A program made the position numbers and the translations under genes. Shown piece after piece: positions 7,852 through 15,533 of a stretch of 22,222 nt of DNA. The first letter of the stretch is position 1. Every line of letters starts with the position of its first letter. The stretch comes from Actinomycetes bacterium (GTDB lineage: Bacteria > Actinomycetota > Actinomycetes > Actinomycetales > Microbacteriaceae), in contig JAEXHA010000005.1 in assembly GCA_023450335.1 (NCBI GenBank), positions 1 to 22,222 of the forward strand, read 5' to 3'. Under the pieces are notes generated by a model. It saw only the letters and a program-made list of their open reading frames with translations, ran no database searches and had not been told where the DNA came from.

Positions 7852-8115
7852 ATGCGCAACTACGTGTTCGGTACCGGGATCGTGTCGGCGGCCACCGGGG
7901 GCATGGCCCTGCTGCGCGCCCTGCGCGCGGGCGAACCGTTCACGTGGCGCGTGGCGCTGGCCTGGCTGAGCTGGGGCATCACCCTCGCGCTGGCCATCGG
8001 CGCAATCGTCGACACCCGGCGCGCACGACACGGCGAGTTCGTCGCCGCCGACTCGCCCATCTCCGGCAAGGAGCCGAAGCTCTCGCGCGCCGCGCGCTAT
8101 GAGCACCGCAAGTGA
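7852..8115 (+). CDS. Small two-helix membrane protein of unknown function
   Basis: The product is 87 residues and I do not recognise a named family. It shows a hydrophobic stretch at about 5-23 (VFGTGIVSAATGGMALL) and a stronger helix at about 33-54 (RVALAWLSWGITLALAIGAI). A charged tail rich in arginine and lysine follows (RRARHGEF, then SGKEPKLSRAARYEHRK). It is probably a small inner-membrane protein with a cytoplasmic C-terminus. The coding look is good, with G or C in nearly all third positions. It diverges from otsA with 56 bp between starts and converges on the thiolase gene, its stop lying 6 nt from that gene's stop. Its function is open; the otsA neighbourhood could simply be a housekeeping arrangement. 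Confidence 0.75.
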   Translation: MRNYVFGTGIVSAATGGMALLRALRAGEPFTWRVALAWLSWGITLALAIGAIVDTRRARHGEFVAADSPISGKEPKLSRAARYEHRK

Positions 8116-8116
8116 G

Positions 8117-8129
8117 CCCGCTCAGCGGG
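8117..8129. terminator. Short hairpin between two convergent genes
   Basis: CCCGC-TCA-GCGGG can form a 5-bp stem with a 3-nt loop. It lies at the junction of the gene ending at 8115 and the thiolase gene ending at 8122, and the loop is exactly the thiolase stop codon. No T-run follows on either strand, so any terminator role is weak. Confidence 0.25.
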
Positions 8130-9306
8130 TGAGGATGAGCGCTTCGCCCTGACCTCCCCCGCCGCACAGTCCGACCGCGGCGGTGCCCGTTCCCCGGCGC
8201 ACCAGCTCGTGAACGGTGTGGACGACCAGTCGCGCGCCGGATGCGCCGATGGGGTGGCCGATGGCGATGCCGCCACCGTGGGGGTTGACGATCTCCTCCG
8301 CCAGGCCGAGCTCGGTCTGCGACCGCGCCACGACCGCGCCGAAGGCCTCGTTGATCTCGACCACGTCGAGATCGGCGGCGGTGATGCCCTGCCGCGTCAT
8401 CGCCTGTTCGATGGCTCGCGCCGGTTGCGCGTGCAGCGAGTTGTCGGGCCCGGCGACTTGTCCCGCCGCACCCACGACTGCCAGGACGGGCCAGCCTTGG
8501 TCGTCGGCGTGCGCACGCGTGGTCAGCACGACGGCGGCGGCACCGTCGGAGATCTGTGAGGAGTTGCCGGCGGTGATCGAGCCGTCCGGTGCGAATGCCG
8601 GGCGCAGCCGCGCGAGGGTCTCCGCCGTGGTGTCGGGGCGCACGCCCTCATCGGTGCTCACCCGCACCGGCTCACCGCGCCGCTGCGGGATCTCCACCGG
8701 AATGATCTCGGCGTCGAACAGACCGGCCTCCGCAGCGGCGGCGGCCCGTTGGTGCGACAGTGCCGCGACGTGGTCCTGCGCTTCACGGGTCATCTCGAAT
8801 CGGGGGTTGAGCCGCTCGGTCGAGGTGCCCATGCTCTCGCGGTCATACGCGTCGGTCAGCCCGTCGTGCGCCATGTGGTCGAGCACCTCGACGGAGCCGT
8901 ACGCCCAGCCGTCGCGCGAGCCCATAAGCAGGTGCGGCGCGCGGGTCATCGATTCCATGCCGCCGGCGACCACGACGGTCGCATCGCCGCTGGCGATCAT
9001 GCGTTTGGCGTCGATGATGGCGGTCAGACCCGACAGGCACACCTTGTTGACGCTCGATGCGGGCACGTCCCACCCGATGCCGGCGCCGATCGCCGCCTGC
9101 CGCGCGGGGTTCTGTCCGGTCCCGGCGGGCAGCACCTGTCCGAGGATGACGGCGTCCACCGCCGCGGCGGGGATGCCGCCGCGCTCGAGCGCGCCGGCGA
9201 TGGCCTTGGCCCCGAGTTCGGGAGCCGTCAGCGCTGCGAGCTGCCCCTTGAGGCGGCCCTGCGGGGTGCGTGCTGCGGCGACGATGACGATGTCGTTAGA
9301 GGTCAT
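8122..9306 (-). CDS. atoB: Acetyl-CoA acetyltransferase (thiolase)
   Basis: This thiolase cleaves acetoacetyl-CoA with CoA into two acetyl-CoA, or runs the reverse condensation. The 394-residue protein has the nucleophile C90 in VNKVCLSGL, GGMESM at 115-120, NEAFG at 319-323, H351 in AIGHPIGASGAR and C381 in CGGGGQG, all typical of a biosynthetic-type short-chain thiolase. The frame runs open to 9402, but the ATG at 9306 (MTSNDIVIVAA) is chosen because GGAAGA lies about 8 nt upstream and the protein then starts like other thiolases. It overlaps the 3' end of scoB by 11 bases. Following scoA and scoB, its likely job is degradation of acetoacetyl-CoA. A 3-oxoadipyl-CoA thiolase is the alternative, but the ScoA-type CoA-transferase argues against that. 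Confidence 0.93.
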   Translation of the reverse strand: MTSNDIVIVAAARTPQGRLKGQLAALTAPELGAKAIAGALERGGIPAAAVDAVILGQVLPAGTGQNPARQAAIGAGIGWDVPASSVNKVCLSGLTAIIDAKRMIASGDATVVVAGGMESMTRAPHLLMGSRDGWAYGSVEVLDHMAHDGLTDAYDRESMGTSTERLNPRFEMTREAQDHVAALSHQRAAAAAEAGLFDAEIIPVEIPQRRGEPVRVSTDEGVRPDTTAETLARLRPAFAPDGSITAGNSSQISDGAAAVVLTTRAHADDQGWPVLAVVGAAGQVAGPDNSLHAQPARAIEQAMTRQGITAADLDVVEINEAFGAVVARSQTELGLAEEIVNPHGGGIAIGHPIGASGARLVVHTVHELVRRGTGTAAVGLCGGGGQGEALILTR

Positions 9307-9949
9307 GAGAGAGGTCTTCCGAGACGAGGAGTGCGGGTTCGGTGGCGGCGATGACCTCGTCGACGGTGACGCCCGGCGCGGTCTCGACCAGCACGAGACC
9401 ATTGTCGGTCACATCGATGACGGCGAGGTCGGTGATGATGCGGTCGACGACGGCTTTGCCCGTGAGGGGCAGGGAGCACTCCTCGACGATCTTGGCCGAA
9501 CCGTCCTTGGCGACGTGCTCCATCAGCACGATGAGCCGGGCCGCACCGTGCACGAGGTCCATCGCACCGCCGGGACCCTTGACCATCTTGCCGGGGATCA
9601 TCCAGTTGGCCAGGTCGCCGGTGCGCGAGACCTGCATGGCGCCGAGGATGGCCGCGTCGATCTTGCCCCCGCGGATCATGCCGAAGCTTGTGGCCGAATC
9701 GAAGAACGAGGTGCCCGGGAGCGTGGTGACCGTCTCCTTGCCCGCGTTGATGAGGTCAGGGTCGACGGCGTCTTCGGTCGGGTAGGGCCCGACGCCCAGG
9801 ATGCCGTTCTCGGACTGCAGCACGACCGTCACCCCCTCGGGCACGTGGTTGGGCACGAGGGTGGGCAGCCCGATGCCGAGGTTCACATAGGCGCCGTCGG
9901 TCAGTTCGGCCGCCGCGCGCGCTGCCATCTCATTGCGGGTCAGTGCCAT
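9296..9949 (-). CDS. scoB: Succinyl-CoA:3-oxoacid CoA-transferase, subunit B
   Basis: This is the beta subunit of a two-subunit family I CoA-transferase that moves CoA from succinyl-CoA to acetoacetate. The 217-residue protein has the catalytic glutamate E47 in LQSENGILGVG, which forms the enzyme-CoA thioester. It also shows VNLGIGLPTLV near the start, GGKIDAAILGAMQV, and the MIPGKMVKGPGGAMDLV pattern found in ScoB. The ATG at 9949 begins one base after the scoA stop and has AGGAG 6 nt upstream. The frame is open far upstream but that part lies within scoA. The thiolase start overlaps its 3' end by 11 bases, so the three genes form one operon. Confidence 0.94.
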   Translation of the reverse strand: MALTRNEMAARAAAELTDGAYVNLGIGLPTLVPNHVPEGVTVVLQSENGILGVGPYPTEDAVDPDLINAGKETVTTLPGTSFFDSATSFGMIRGGKIDAAILGAMQVSRTGDLANWMIPGKMVKGPGGAMDLVHGAARLIVLMEHVAKDGSAKIVEECSLPLTGKAVVDRIITDLAVIDVTDNGLVLVETAPGVTVDEVIAATEPALLVSEDLSHDL

Positions 9950-9950
9950 G

Positions 9951-10742
9951 TCATGCTCCTTCGGGGGTGGCGGCGGGGTCGGGCGAGACGGTGCGCCGCT
10001 CGATGCGCTTGACGATGTCGGTGCCGACCTCGACGATGCGGTGGACGAAGATGCCGGGCAGGTGGATCTCGTCGGGGTCGAGTTCGCCGGGGGCGACGAG
10101 CTGCTCGACCTGTGCGATGCAGACGCGCCCGGCCATCGCCGCCAGCGGGTTGAAGTTGCGGGCGGCCTTGTTGAAGATGAGGTTCCCGTGCGTGTCGCCC
10201 TTGAGGGCATGCACGAGCGCGAAGTCGGTGACGATGGCCTCTTCGAGCACGAACTCGCGCTCCTGCCCGTCCACGTCGAAGGTGCGCACGTCCTTGCGGG
10301 GGGATGCCACCGCCACGCCGCCGGCGCCGTCGTAGCGCCGCGGGAGCCCACCCTCGGCGACCTGCGTGCCGACGCCGGTCTGGGTGTAGAAAGCGGCGAT
10401 CCCCGAGCCGCCCGCGCGAAGCTTCTCGGCGAGCGTGCCTTGGGGCGTGAGTTCGAGCTCCAGCTCGCCGGAGAGGAACTGGCGTTCGAACTCCTTGTTC
10501 TCGCCGACGTAGGACGAGGTCATCTTGCGGATGCGCTTGGCGTTCAGCAGCACCCCCAGGCCCCAATCGTCCACGCCGCAGTTGTTAGAGACGATCGACA
10601 GGTCACCGGTCCCCTGGGCCAGCAGCGCCTCGATCAGCGCGATGGGGTTGCCGGACAGGCCGAACCCGCCGACGGCCAGTGATGCGCCGTCGGGGATGTC
10701 GGCGATCGCCTCCGCCGCTGAGGGGTAGGTCTTGTCGATCAC
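9951..10742 (-). CDS. scoA: Succinyl-CoA:3-oxoacid CoA-transferase, subunit A
   Basis: This is the alpha subunit of the acetoacetate-activating CoA-transferase. The 263-residue protein has GGFGLSGNP at 25-33, SNNCGVDDWGLG (52-63), SYVGENKEFERQFLSGEL (77-94), GTLAEKLRAGG and ARNFNPLAAMAG. These follow the B. subtilis ScoA pattern much more closely than PcaI or AtoD. The start is a GTG at 10742 with GAAGGAG 5 nt upstream. A longer frame reaches 10793 but has no ribosome site and would cut into the promoter region. It is the first gene of scoA-scoB-thiolase, and its 121-bp upstream region is shared with the divergent IclR gene. Both subunits must be present for activity, and they are. Confidence 0.94.
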   Translation of the reverse strand: MIDKTYPSAAEAIADIPDGASLAVGGFGLSGNPIALIEALLAQGTGDLSIVSNNCGVDDWGLGVLLNAKRIRKMTSSYVGENKEFERQFLSGELELELTPQGTLAEKLRAGGSGIAAFYTQTGVGTQVAEGGLPRRYDGAGGVAVASPRKDVRTFDVDGQEREFVLEEAIVTDFALVHALKGDTHGNLIFNKAARNFNPLAAMAGRVCIAQVEQLVAPGELDPDEIHLPGIFVHRIVEVGTDIVKRIERRTVSPDPAATPEGA

Positions 10743-10826
10743 GCGCACTCCTTCGTGTCGGTTCCGGCGCCGCCACGGCGCCTCCTCCAGCATCGGCCGC
10801 GGGCATCACCCGCGCCAAGCCGGCGC

Positions 10827-10856
10827 TTGTCATATGGGAGCAGTCCGTCGTAGTGT
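10827..10856 (+). promoter_or_regulatory. iclR promoter, TTGTCA-N18-TAGTGT, leaderless
   Basis: TTGTCA at 10827-10832 and TAGTGT at 10851-10856 are separated by 18 bp. The ATG at 10864 follows after 7 nt, so the transcript probably starts at the start codon. There is no Shine-Dalgarno sequence. Confidence 0.6.
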
Positions 10857-10859
10857 CCA
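10829..10859 (-). promoter_or_regulatory. Possible scoA promoter facing the iclR promoter
   Basis: On the minus strand TGGACA (10859 down to 10854) is followed by CATATG at 17 bp or TATGAC at 19 bp, both only fair -10 matches. If real, its -35 box overlaps the iclR -10 box and the reverse, so the two promoters lie face to face. A small inverted repeat TCCA-N5-TGGA (10856-10868) over the iclR start could be an operator but has only 4-bp arms. Confidence 0.3.
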
Positions 10860-10863
10860 CATT

Positions 10864-11670
10864 ATGGAATCACCGGCTCGTACCGTTCCGGGGGCGCAGG
10901 CGATCGCCCGCGCGGCAATGCTGCTGCGGCTGGTGACCGCCGGCGGCGAGACCGGACGCCGCGTGCAGGAGCTGGCCCGTGATGCCGGCCTCTCACGGTC
11001 GACGGCGCACCGCCTGCTGTCGGCGCTGCGGGCCGAGGGGCTGGTCGATCAGGATGAGCGCACCGCGCGGTGGTTGCCCGGACCCGAGCTCTTTCTCATG
11101 GGTTCGGTCGCCGCCGCACGCTACGACGTGACCCACCTGGCCCGAGACATCGTCCGCTCACTGGCCGTCAAGACGGAGGAGAGTGCGTTCCTGTCGGTGC
11201 GACGCGGCGACGAGACCGTGTGCCTGTACCGCGAGGAGGGGTCCTTCCCCATCCGCTCCTTCGTCCTCAGCGAGGGGGTGCGCTTTCCGCTCGGCGTGGC
11301 CTCAGCGGGCCTGGCGATCTTGTCGTTCCTCCCTGCCGGAGAGGTCGACGCCTACCTGGACCGGCATCCGGAGATCGCGGCAGACTGGGGCACCGCCCAC
11401 GATGCGGGCGCCCTGCGCGCCCGTCTCGCGGAGACGCGCGACCGCGGCTATGCCGTCAACCCGGGGCTCATCGTGGAAGGCAGCTGGGGCATGGGCGCCG
11501 CGGTGTTCGACCAGCAGGGGCGCCCCGAATGGGCACTGAGCCTGACCGGCGTCGAGTTCCGGTTCGGTCCCGACCGCCGGGCGGGGCTGGGCCGCACGCT
11601 CATGGCGCACGCCCACCAGCTCACCACGCGCATCGTGTCGGCGCGGCGACGTCTCAGCCCGCGGCAGTGA
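10864..11670 (+). CDS. IclR-family transcriptional regulator
   Basis: This is a DNA-binding regulator with an N-terminal winged helix-turn-helix (about 12-65: AIARAAMLLRLV, then RVQELARDAGLSRSTAHRLLSALRAEGLV). The C-terminal ligand-binding domain (about 85-255) includes ESAFLSVRRGDETVCLYREEG, FPLGVASAGLAILSF and ETRDRGYAVNPGL. The 268-residue length is normal. The ATG at 10864 begins 7 nt after a TAGTGT -10 box, and the frame's upstream extension to 10732 is not coding-like. It diverges from scoA, so control of the scoAB-thiolase operon, probably by sensing a short-chain acid or its CoA ester, is the obvious inference. Its stop overlaps the convergent hydrolase gene by 17 bases, so no terminator fits between them. 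Confidence 0.92.
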   Translation: MESPARTVPGAQAIARAAMLLRLVTAGGETGRRVQELARDAGLSRSTAHRLLSALRAEGLVDQDERTARWLPGPELFLMGSVAAARYDVTHLARDIVRSLAVKTEESAFLSVRRGDETVCLYREEGSFPIRSFVLSEGVRFPLGVASAGLAILSFLPAGEVDAYLDRHPEIAADWGTAHDAGALRARLAETRDRGYAVNPGLIVEGSWGMGAAVFDQQGRPEWALSLTGVEFRFGPDRRAGLGRTLMAHAHQLTTRIVSARRRLSPRQ

Positions 11671-12556
11671 GCCGCCGCGCGACCGTCTCCGCCACGCGCT
11701 GCGCGCCGGCGGCCGCCATCACCACCGTGTAATGGTTGAGCCGCTCCCAGCGCTCATGCCCCACCGACGGGTACGCGGCGAGCATCCGCTCGAGGTGCTC
11801 GTCGGCATACAATCCGGGCTCTTCGTTCTGCAGTCCGCGCGGCACCGTGATCAGCTGCACCGGGTGCCGGTCGATCCGGTCGAGCGCGGTCACGAGCGCC
11901 ACGCCGCCGTTGAGGTCGACGGTGTCCTCCTCGACCATGCGCGGGCTCGCCGCCGGGCGTCGCTGCGGCCCGTCGGGCACGAGGTCGTAATCGAGGTAGC
12001 GCTCCAGCTCGGGGGTCCAGTCGGCACCGAACGCCGGATGGGTACGCCAGAAGTCGAGGTAGGCGGCGGTGTCGGCGAAGCGCATGTCGAGCCGCGCCGC
12101 GGTCGGGCCCAGGATCGCGGCGACCAGCTCGGCCGGCGAGAGCCCTTCGGGGGCGGCCAGCGGCAGTCCCCCGTCGACGAGGATGAGCTCGGTCACCAGG
12201 TCGGGATGCCGGTCGGCGAACACGACCGCGACGAATGCACCCATGGAGTGACCGACCACGACCGTCGCTGTCAGCTCCAGCGCGGCGAAGATCTCCGCGA
12301 GGTCGTCGGCGTGCCGGGCCATGCCGGCACCGCCGCCGACGGTGTTGCTGCGACCGCGGCCGCGCAGGTCGGGTGCGACGACGCGGATGCCGGGCAGGGC
12401 CTCGGCGACGAACTGCCATGCCAGGTGTGAAGCCGTCACGCCGTGGACGAGGACGACGGTGGGGGCGTCGGCATCCACTCCTTCGGGCTCCCACACCCCC
12501 ACCCGCAGGTCTCCCCCGGGGACGGCCACATCGACCGTGCGGTAGCGGTGCGTCAT
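11654..12556 (-). CDS. Alpha/beta hydrolase (probable esterase)
   Basis: This is a serine hydrolase of the alpha/beta fold. The 300-residue protein has the oxyanion-hole HG at 38-39 (VVLVHGVTASHLAW), DLRGRGRS at 63-70, nucleophile S104 in VVGHSMGAF and the likely catalytic H275 in LNHYTVVM. No signal peptide or lipobox is seen, so it should act in the cytosol. The ATG at 12556 overlaps the dehydrogenase stop by four bases (ATGA); an in-frame ATG at 12568 has no ribosome site and is less likely. Its place at the end of the importer, ligase and 3-hydroxybutyrate dehydrogenase operon suggests it frees the acid from an ester or short oligomer, or hydrolyses a thioester. The true substrate cannot be read from the sequence. 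Confidence 0.88.
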   Translation of the reverse strand: MTHRYRTVDVAVPGGDLRVGVWEPEGVDADAPTVVLVHGVTASHLAWQFVAEALPGIRVVAPDLRGRGRSNTVGGGAGMARHADDLAEIFAALELTATVVVGHSMGAFVAVVFADRHPDLVTELILVDGGLPLAAPEGLSPAELVAAILGPTAARLDMRFADTAAYLDFWRTHPAFGADWTPELERYLDYDLVPDGPQRRPAASPRMVEEDTVDLNGGVALVTALDRIDRHPVQLITVPRGLQNEEPGLYADEHLERMLAAYPSVGHERWERLNHYTVVMAAAGAQRVAETVARRLTAAG

Positions 12557-13305
12557 CGTGCCGTCCACCCGCCGTCCATCGTGTAGCTGCCGCCGGTGAC
12601 CATGGCCGCGTGGTCAGAGGCGAGCCACCCCGCGAGTGAGGCGACTTCGTCGACTTCGACGAGGCGGGCGATGGCGGACTCGGTGAGCATGATCTTCTCG
12701 ACCACCTCGTCGGGGCTGATGCCGTGGATGCGGGCCTGGTCGGCGATCTGCTTCTCCACCAGCGGTGTGCGGACGTACGCGGGGTTGATGCAGTTGCTCG
12801 TGACGCCGTGCGGTCCCCCCTCGAGGGCCGCGACTTTCGACAGCCCTTCGAGTGCGTGCTTGGCCGACACGTACGCGACCTTGAAGGCGCTGGCGCGCAG
12901 GCCGTGGGCGCTGGAGATGTTGATGATGCGCCCCCAGCCGCGCTCGTACATCCCCGGCAGCACGGCACGGATCAGCAGGAAGGGCGATTCGACCATGAGC
13001 CGGTGCATGAACCGGAAGCGGTCGGGGTCGAATCGGTCGATGGCGGCGACGGTCTGGATGCCGGCGTTGTTGACCAGGATGTCGATGTCCAGATGCAGGT
13101 CCTCCTGCGCGGCGGTGTCGGACAGGTCCACGACCCAGGCGTCGCCGCCGACCGTGGCCGCCGCGGCGTGCGCGGCCTCCGCATCGACATCGGCGACGGT
13201 CACGTGCGCGCCACGCCGGGCGAACTCTTCCGCGCACGCCCGCCCGATGCCGCTGCCGGCGCCGGTGACGAGTGCCCGCCTACCGGCGAGATCCTGTTCA
13301 GCCAC
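12553..13305 (-). CDS. bdhA: D-3-hydroxybutyrate dehydrogenase (SDR family)
   Basis: It oxidises (R)-3-hydroxybutyrate to acetoacetate with NAD+. The 250-residue classical SDR has TGAGSGIG (14-21), NNAG (79-82), S132 and Y145-x3-K149. Residues I recall as binding the substrate in Pseudomonas fragi 3-hydroxybutyrate dehydrogenase line up at a constant offset of ten: Q84 (Q94), S132 (S142), H134 (H144), K142 (K152), Y145 (Y155), Q186 (Q196) and W247 (W257). W187 is a tyrosine here (Y177), in an NPAYVRTPLVEKQI segment where the usual proline-glycine is proline-alanine. The start is a GTG at 13305 with GGGAGAGG just upstream, overlapping the TetR gene by 8 bases. The hydrolase follows with a 4-base overlap. 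Confidence 0.9.
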   Translation of the reverse strand: MAEQDLAGRRALVTGAGSGIGRACAEEFARRGAHVTVADVDAEAAHAAAATVGGDAWVVDLSDTAAQEDLHLDIDILVNNAGIQTVAAIDRFDPDRFRFMHRLMVESPFLLIRAVLPGMYERGWGRIINISSAHGLRASAFKVAYVSAKHALEGLSKVAALEGGPHGVTSNCINPAYVRTPLVEKQIADQARIHGISPDEVVEKIMLTESAIARLVEVDEVASLAGWLASDHAAMVTGGSYTMDGGWTAR

Positions 13306-13984
13306 GGCCCTCTCCCTTGCTCGTGCGCGCCGCCAGTGCGTTGCGGATGAAGCGCATCATGTCGTCCACCACGGCGGGTTCGATGTGCGCCGGCGCGTTG
13401 CCGTCGGCGTCACGCTCCCACAGCAGGTAGCGCATGCCGATCAGCTCGCCGGCGCCCATGAGCGCCCACGCCGTGACCTCCGGATCGAGGGTCGCGTCGA
13501 CGTCGCCCTGCTCCTGTGCGGCGCGCAGGCCGGCCTCGTAGCCTTCGACGATGCGGGTGTAGTGCAGGCGCAGCGTGTCGGGTGAGACGAACTCTGCCTC
13601 GCGCACGACGCGGTACAGCGCCGGGTGGGCGGCGGTGAACCGGAAGAACCCCTCGAATCCGGCACGCTCGGCGGCGAGGCGATCGGTCGCGCCGGCCATC
13701 GCCTCGGCCATCGAATGGCGCACGCGACGGTTGAGGTCGACGACGAGCTCTTCGAAGATCTGCTGCTTGCCGTCGAAGTAGAGATAGAACGTGCCGAGCC
13801 CGATGCCGGCGTGCTCGGTGATCTTCACGATCGACGCCTCGTGGTAGCCGTGCGCGGCGAACACGTGCTCGGCCGCCTCGAGCAGCCGGCGCCGCGTGGC
13901 TTCGCCGCGCTGGGTGAGGGGCTTGCCGCTGGCCGACAGCACGACGGGCGGCTCGGACAGGTCGACGGGGTCAGCGGGGATCAC
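13298..13984 (-). CDS. TetR-family transcriptional regulator within the operon
   Basis: This is a TetR-type regulator of about 228 residues. After a short leader comes the DNA-binding domain, GEATRRRLLEAAEHVFAAHGYHEAS followed by the helix-turn-helix IVKITEHAGIGLGTFYLYFDGKQQIF (about 28-75 of the protein). The rest is an all-helical ligand domain (FEGFFRFTAAHPALYRVVREAEF, then WALMGAGELIGMRYLLW). An ATG at 13990 is possible, but GAGGAGG abuts it directly, while the GTG two codons later (13984) has ideal 6-nt spacing, so I prefer that start. It overlaps the ligase gene by 14 bases and the dehydrogenase gene by 8. Being buried in the operon, it probably regulates it, perhaps at the inverted repeat in front of livJ. 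A fatty-acyl or hydroxyacyl ligand is a guess. Confidence 0.9.
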   Translation of the reverse strand: MIPADPVDLSEPPVVLSASGKPLTQRGEATRRRLLEAAEHVFAAHGYHEASIVKITEHAGIGLGTFYLYFDGKQQIFEELVVDLNRRVRHSMAEAMAGATDRLAAERAGFEGFFRFTAAHPALYRVVREAEFVSPDTLRLHYTRIVEGYEAGLRAAQEQGDVDATLDPEVTAWALMGAGELIGMRYLLWERDADGNAPAHIEPAVVDDMMRFIRNALAARTSKGEGRG

Positions 13985-15533
13985 GGGCATCCTCCTCGAT
14001 CAGGGCGACAGCACGGTCACGCAGCCGGGCGCGGGCGATCTTCTCGATCGACGAGCGAGGCAGCTCGGTGACGATCTGCGCGCGCACGGGCACTTTGAAG
14101 CCGGCCAGCTCGGTGCGCGCGTGGGCGAGCACCTCATCCTCGCTCAGGAGTGCATCCTCTGCCGGCACCACGAACGCGACGCCGCGTTCGCCCCATACCG
14201 GGTCGGGCACTCCGACCACGGCGGCCTCGGCGATCAGCGGGTGGACGCACAGCGCCTGCTCGACCTCGGCGGGCGCGATGTTCTCGCCGCCCGAGATGAA
14301 GATGTCCTTCATCCGGTCGACGACCGCGAACACGCCGTCGGCATCGCGGTGCACGATGTCGCCCGTGCGCAGCCAAGGACCAGACATCGTGCGCGCGGTC
14401 GCCGTGTCGTCGTCGAGGTACCCCGCGAACACGCTCGGGCCGCGCACCCACAGCTCGCCGGTGGCCACGCCCGAAAGCGGCAGCCCGGTGCCCGGATCGG
14501 CGATCTGGACATCGACGTGGGGGTACGGCCGACCGACGGCGCCGGGGTGATGGCGGGCCTCATCGGCGCGCAGGGCCAATACGTTGGGCGCCGCTTCGGT
14601 GAGGCCGTACCCCTGCGCGAGCGGAACCCCCGCGTCCAGCCACCGCTGTGCCAGCGACGGCGGCATGGTCGCACCGCCCACGACGGCGGCGCGCAAGGTG
14701 TGCACGGCCGCCGGCGCGAAGAGCGGGTCGTCGGCGAGCAGCCGGTACTGGGTGGGCACGCCCATCATGGCCGTGACTTTCCGCTCGGCGATGAGCTGCA
14801 GCACGCGGCGCGGCTGAAACGACCGTTCGAGCACGACCGTCGCACCCACCGACCACGCCAACAACGGCTGCACATTCCACGCGGCGATGTGGAACTGCGG
14901 CAGCATCGCGAGCACGACGTCGTCCGCGCTCAGCGGCACCGCACCGGCGAGGGCGAGATTGTTCCAGAAGCAGTTCGCGTGGGTGAGCACGACGCCTTTG
15001 GGCGCCGCCTCGCTGCCCGACGTGAAGATGATCAGCAGCGGGTCGTCATCGCGCACGGGGCGCGCGGTGACGGGTCCTCCTCGGCGAATGGGCACCCGCG
15101 CCTCGATGCCGGTGGTTCCGAGCATCACGGCGGCGGGCCGCCGGTCCATCCGGGCGAGCGCCTCCTCGGCCAGCCCTTCGTACTCGTCTTCGAGGAGCAC
15201 GAGTGCGGCGTCGGTGCGGGCGATCACCGCGGCAAGCTCGCGCGGCGTCAACCGCCACGACAGCGGGGCGAACGCCACCCCGGCTCGCGCGCAGGCGAAG
15301 AAGGCGACGACGTGGTCGATCGAATTGCCCGACACGGTGGCGAACCGGTCGCCGGGGCCGTAGCCGGCCGCGGTCAGCCCGGCGGTCAGGTCGTTCACGC
15401 GGGCGTCGAGGGCACGGTAGGAGATGGTCACGCCGCGGTCGTCGATCGCGATGCGGTCGCCGTCGCGCGTCGCGCGGTCGCGCAGCCACCGGCCGATCGT
15501 GTGCGGCTGGTCGGGCAGGTCGGTCACGCTCAT
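13971..15533 (-). CDS. AMP-forming acyl-CoA ligase (ANL superfamily)
   Basis: It activates a carboxylic acid to its CoA thioester through an acyl-AMP. The 520-residue protein has the phosphate-binding motif TSGSEAAPKG at 171-180, GYGLTE at 308-313, the TGD motif at 390-392, the hinge region DRMKD (406-410) and GGENIAPAEVE (415-425). The catalytic lysine is probably K498 in SSIEKIA, where most relatives read TGKI. The ATG at 15533 has GGAGG 7 nt upstream and overlaps the livM stop by four bases. Lying between the importer and the hydroxybutyrate dehydrogenase, it may activate the imported acid, acetoacetate or hydroxybutyrate. Acid-binding pocket residues do not let me name the substrate; medium-chain or aryl acids are alternatives. 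Confidence 0.9.
   Translation of the reverse strand: MSVTDLPDQPHTIGRWLRDRATRDGDRIAIDDRGVTISYRALDARVNDLTAGLTAAGYGPGDRFATVSGNSIDHVVAFFACARAGVAFAPLSWRLTPRELAAVIARTDAALVLLEDEYEGLAEEALARMDRRPAAVMLGTTGIEARVPIRRGGPVTARPVRDDDPLLIIFTSGSEAAPKGVVLTHANCFWNNLALAGAVPLSADDVVLAMLPQFHIAAWNVQPLLAWSVGATVVLERSFQPRRVLQLIAERKVTAMMGVPTQYRLLADDPLFAPAAVHTLRAAVVGGATMPPSLAQRWLDAGVPLAQGYGLTEAAPNVLALRADEARHHPGAVGRPYPHVDVQIADPGTGLPLSGVATGELWVRGPSVFAGYLDDDTATARTMSGPWLRTGDIVHRDADGVFAVVDRMKDIFISGGENIAPAEVEQALCVHPLIAEAAVVGVPDPVWGERGVAFVVPAEDALLSEDEVLAHARTELAGFKVPVRAQIVTELPRSSIEKIARARLRDRAVALIEEDARDPR

Noticed and set aside
9951..10742. CoA-transferase and thiolase as 3-oxoadipate genes (pcaI, pcaJ, pcaF), given the IclR neighbour
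   Set aside because: The subunit A motifs SNNCGVDDWGLG and SYVGENKEFERQFLSGEL fit ScoA rather than PcaI, no other protocatechuate gene is present, and a 3-hydroxybutyrate dehydrogenase is nearby.
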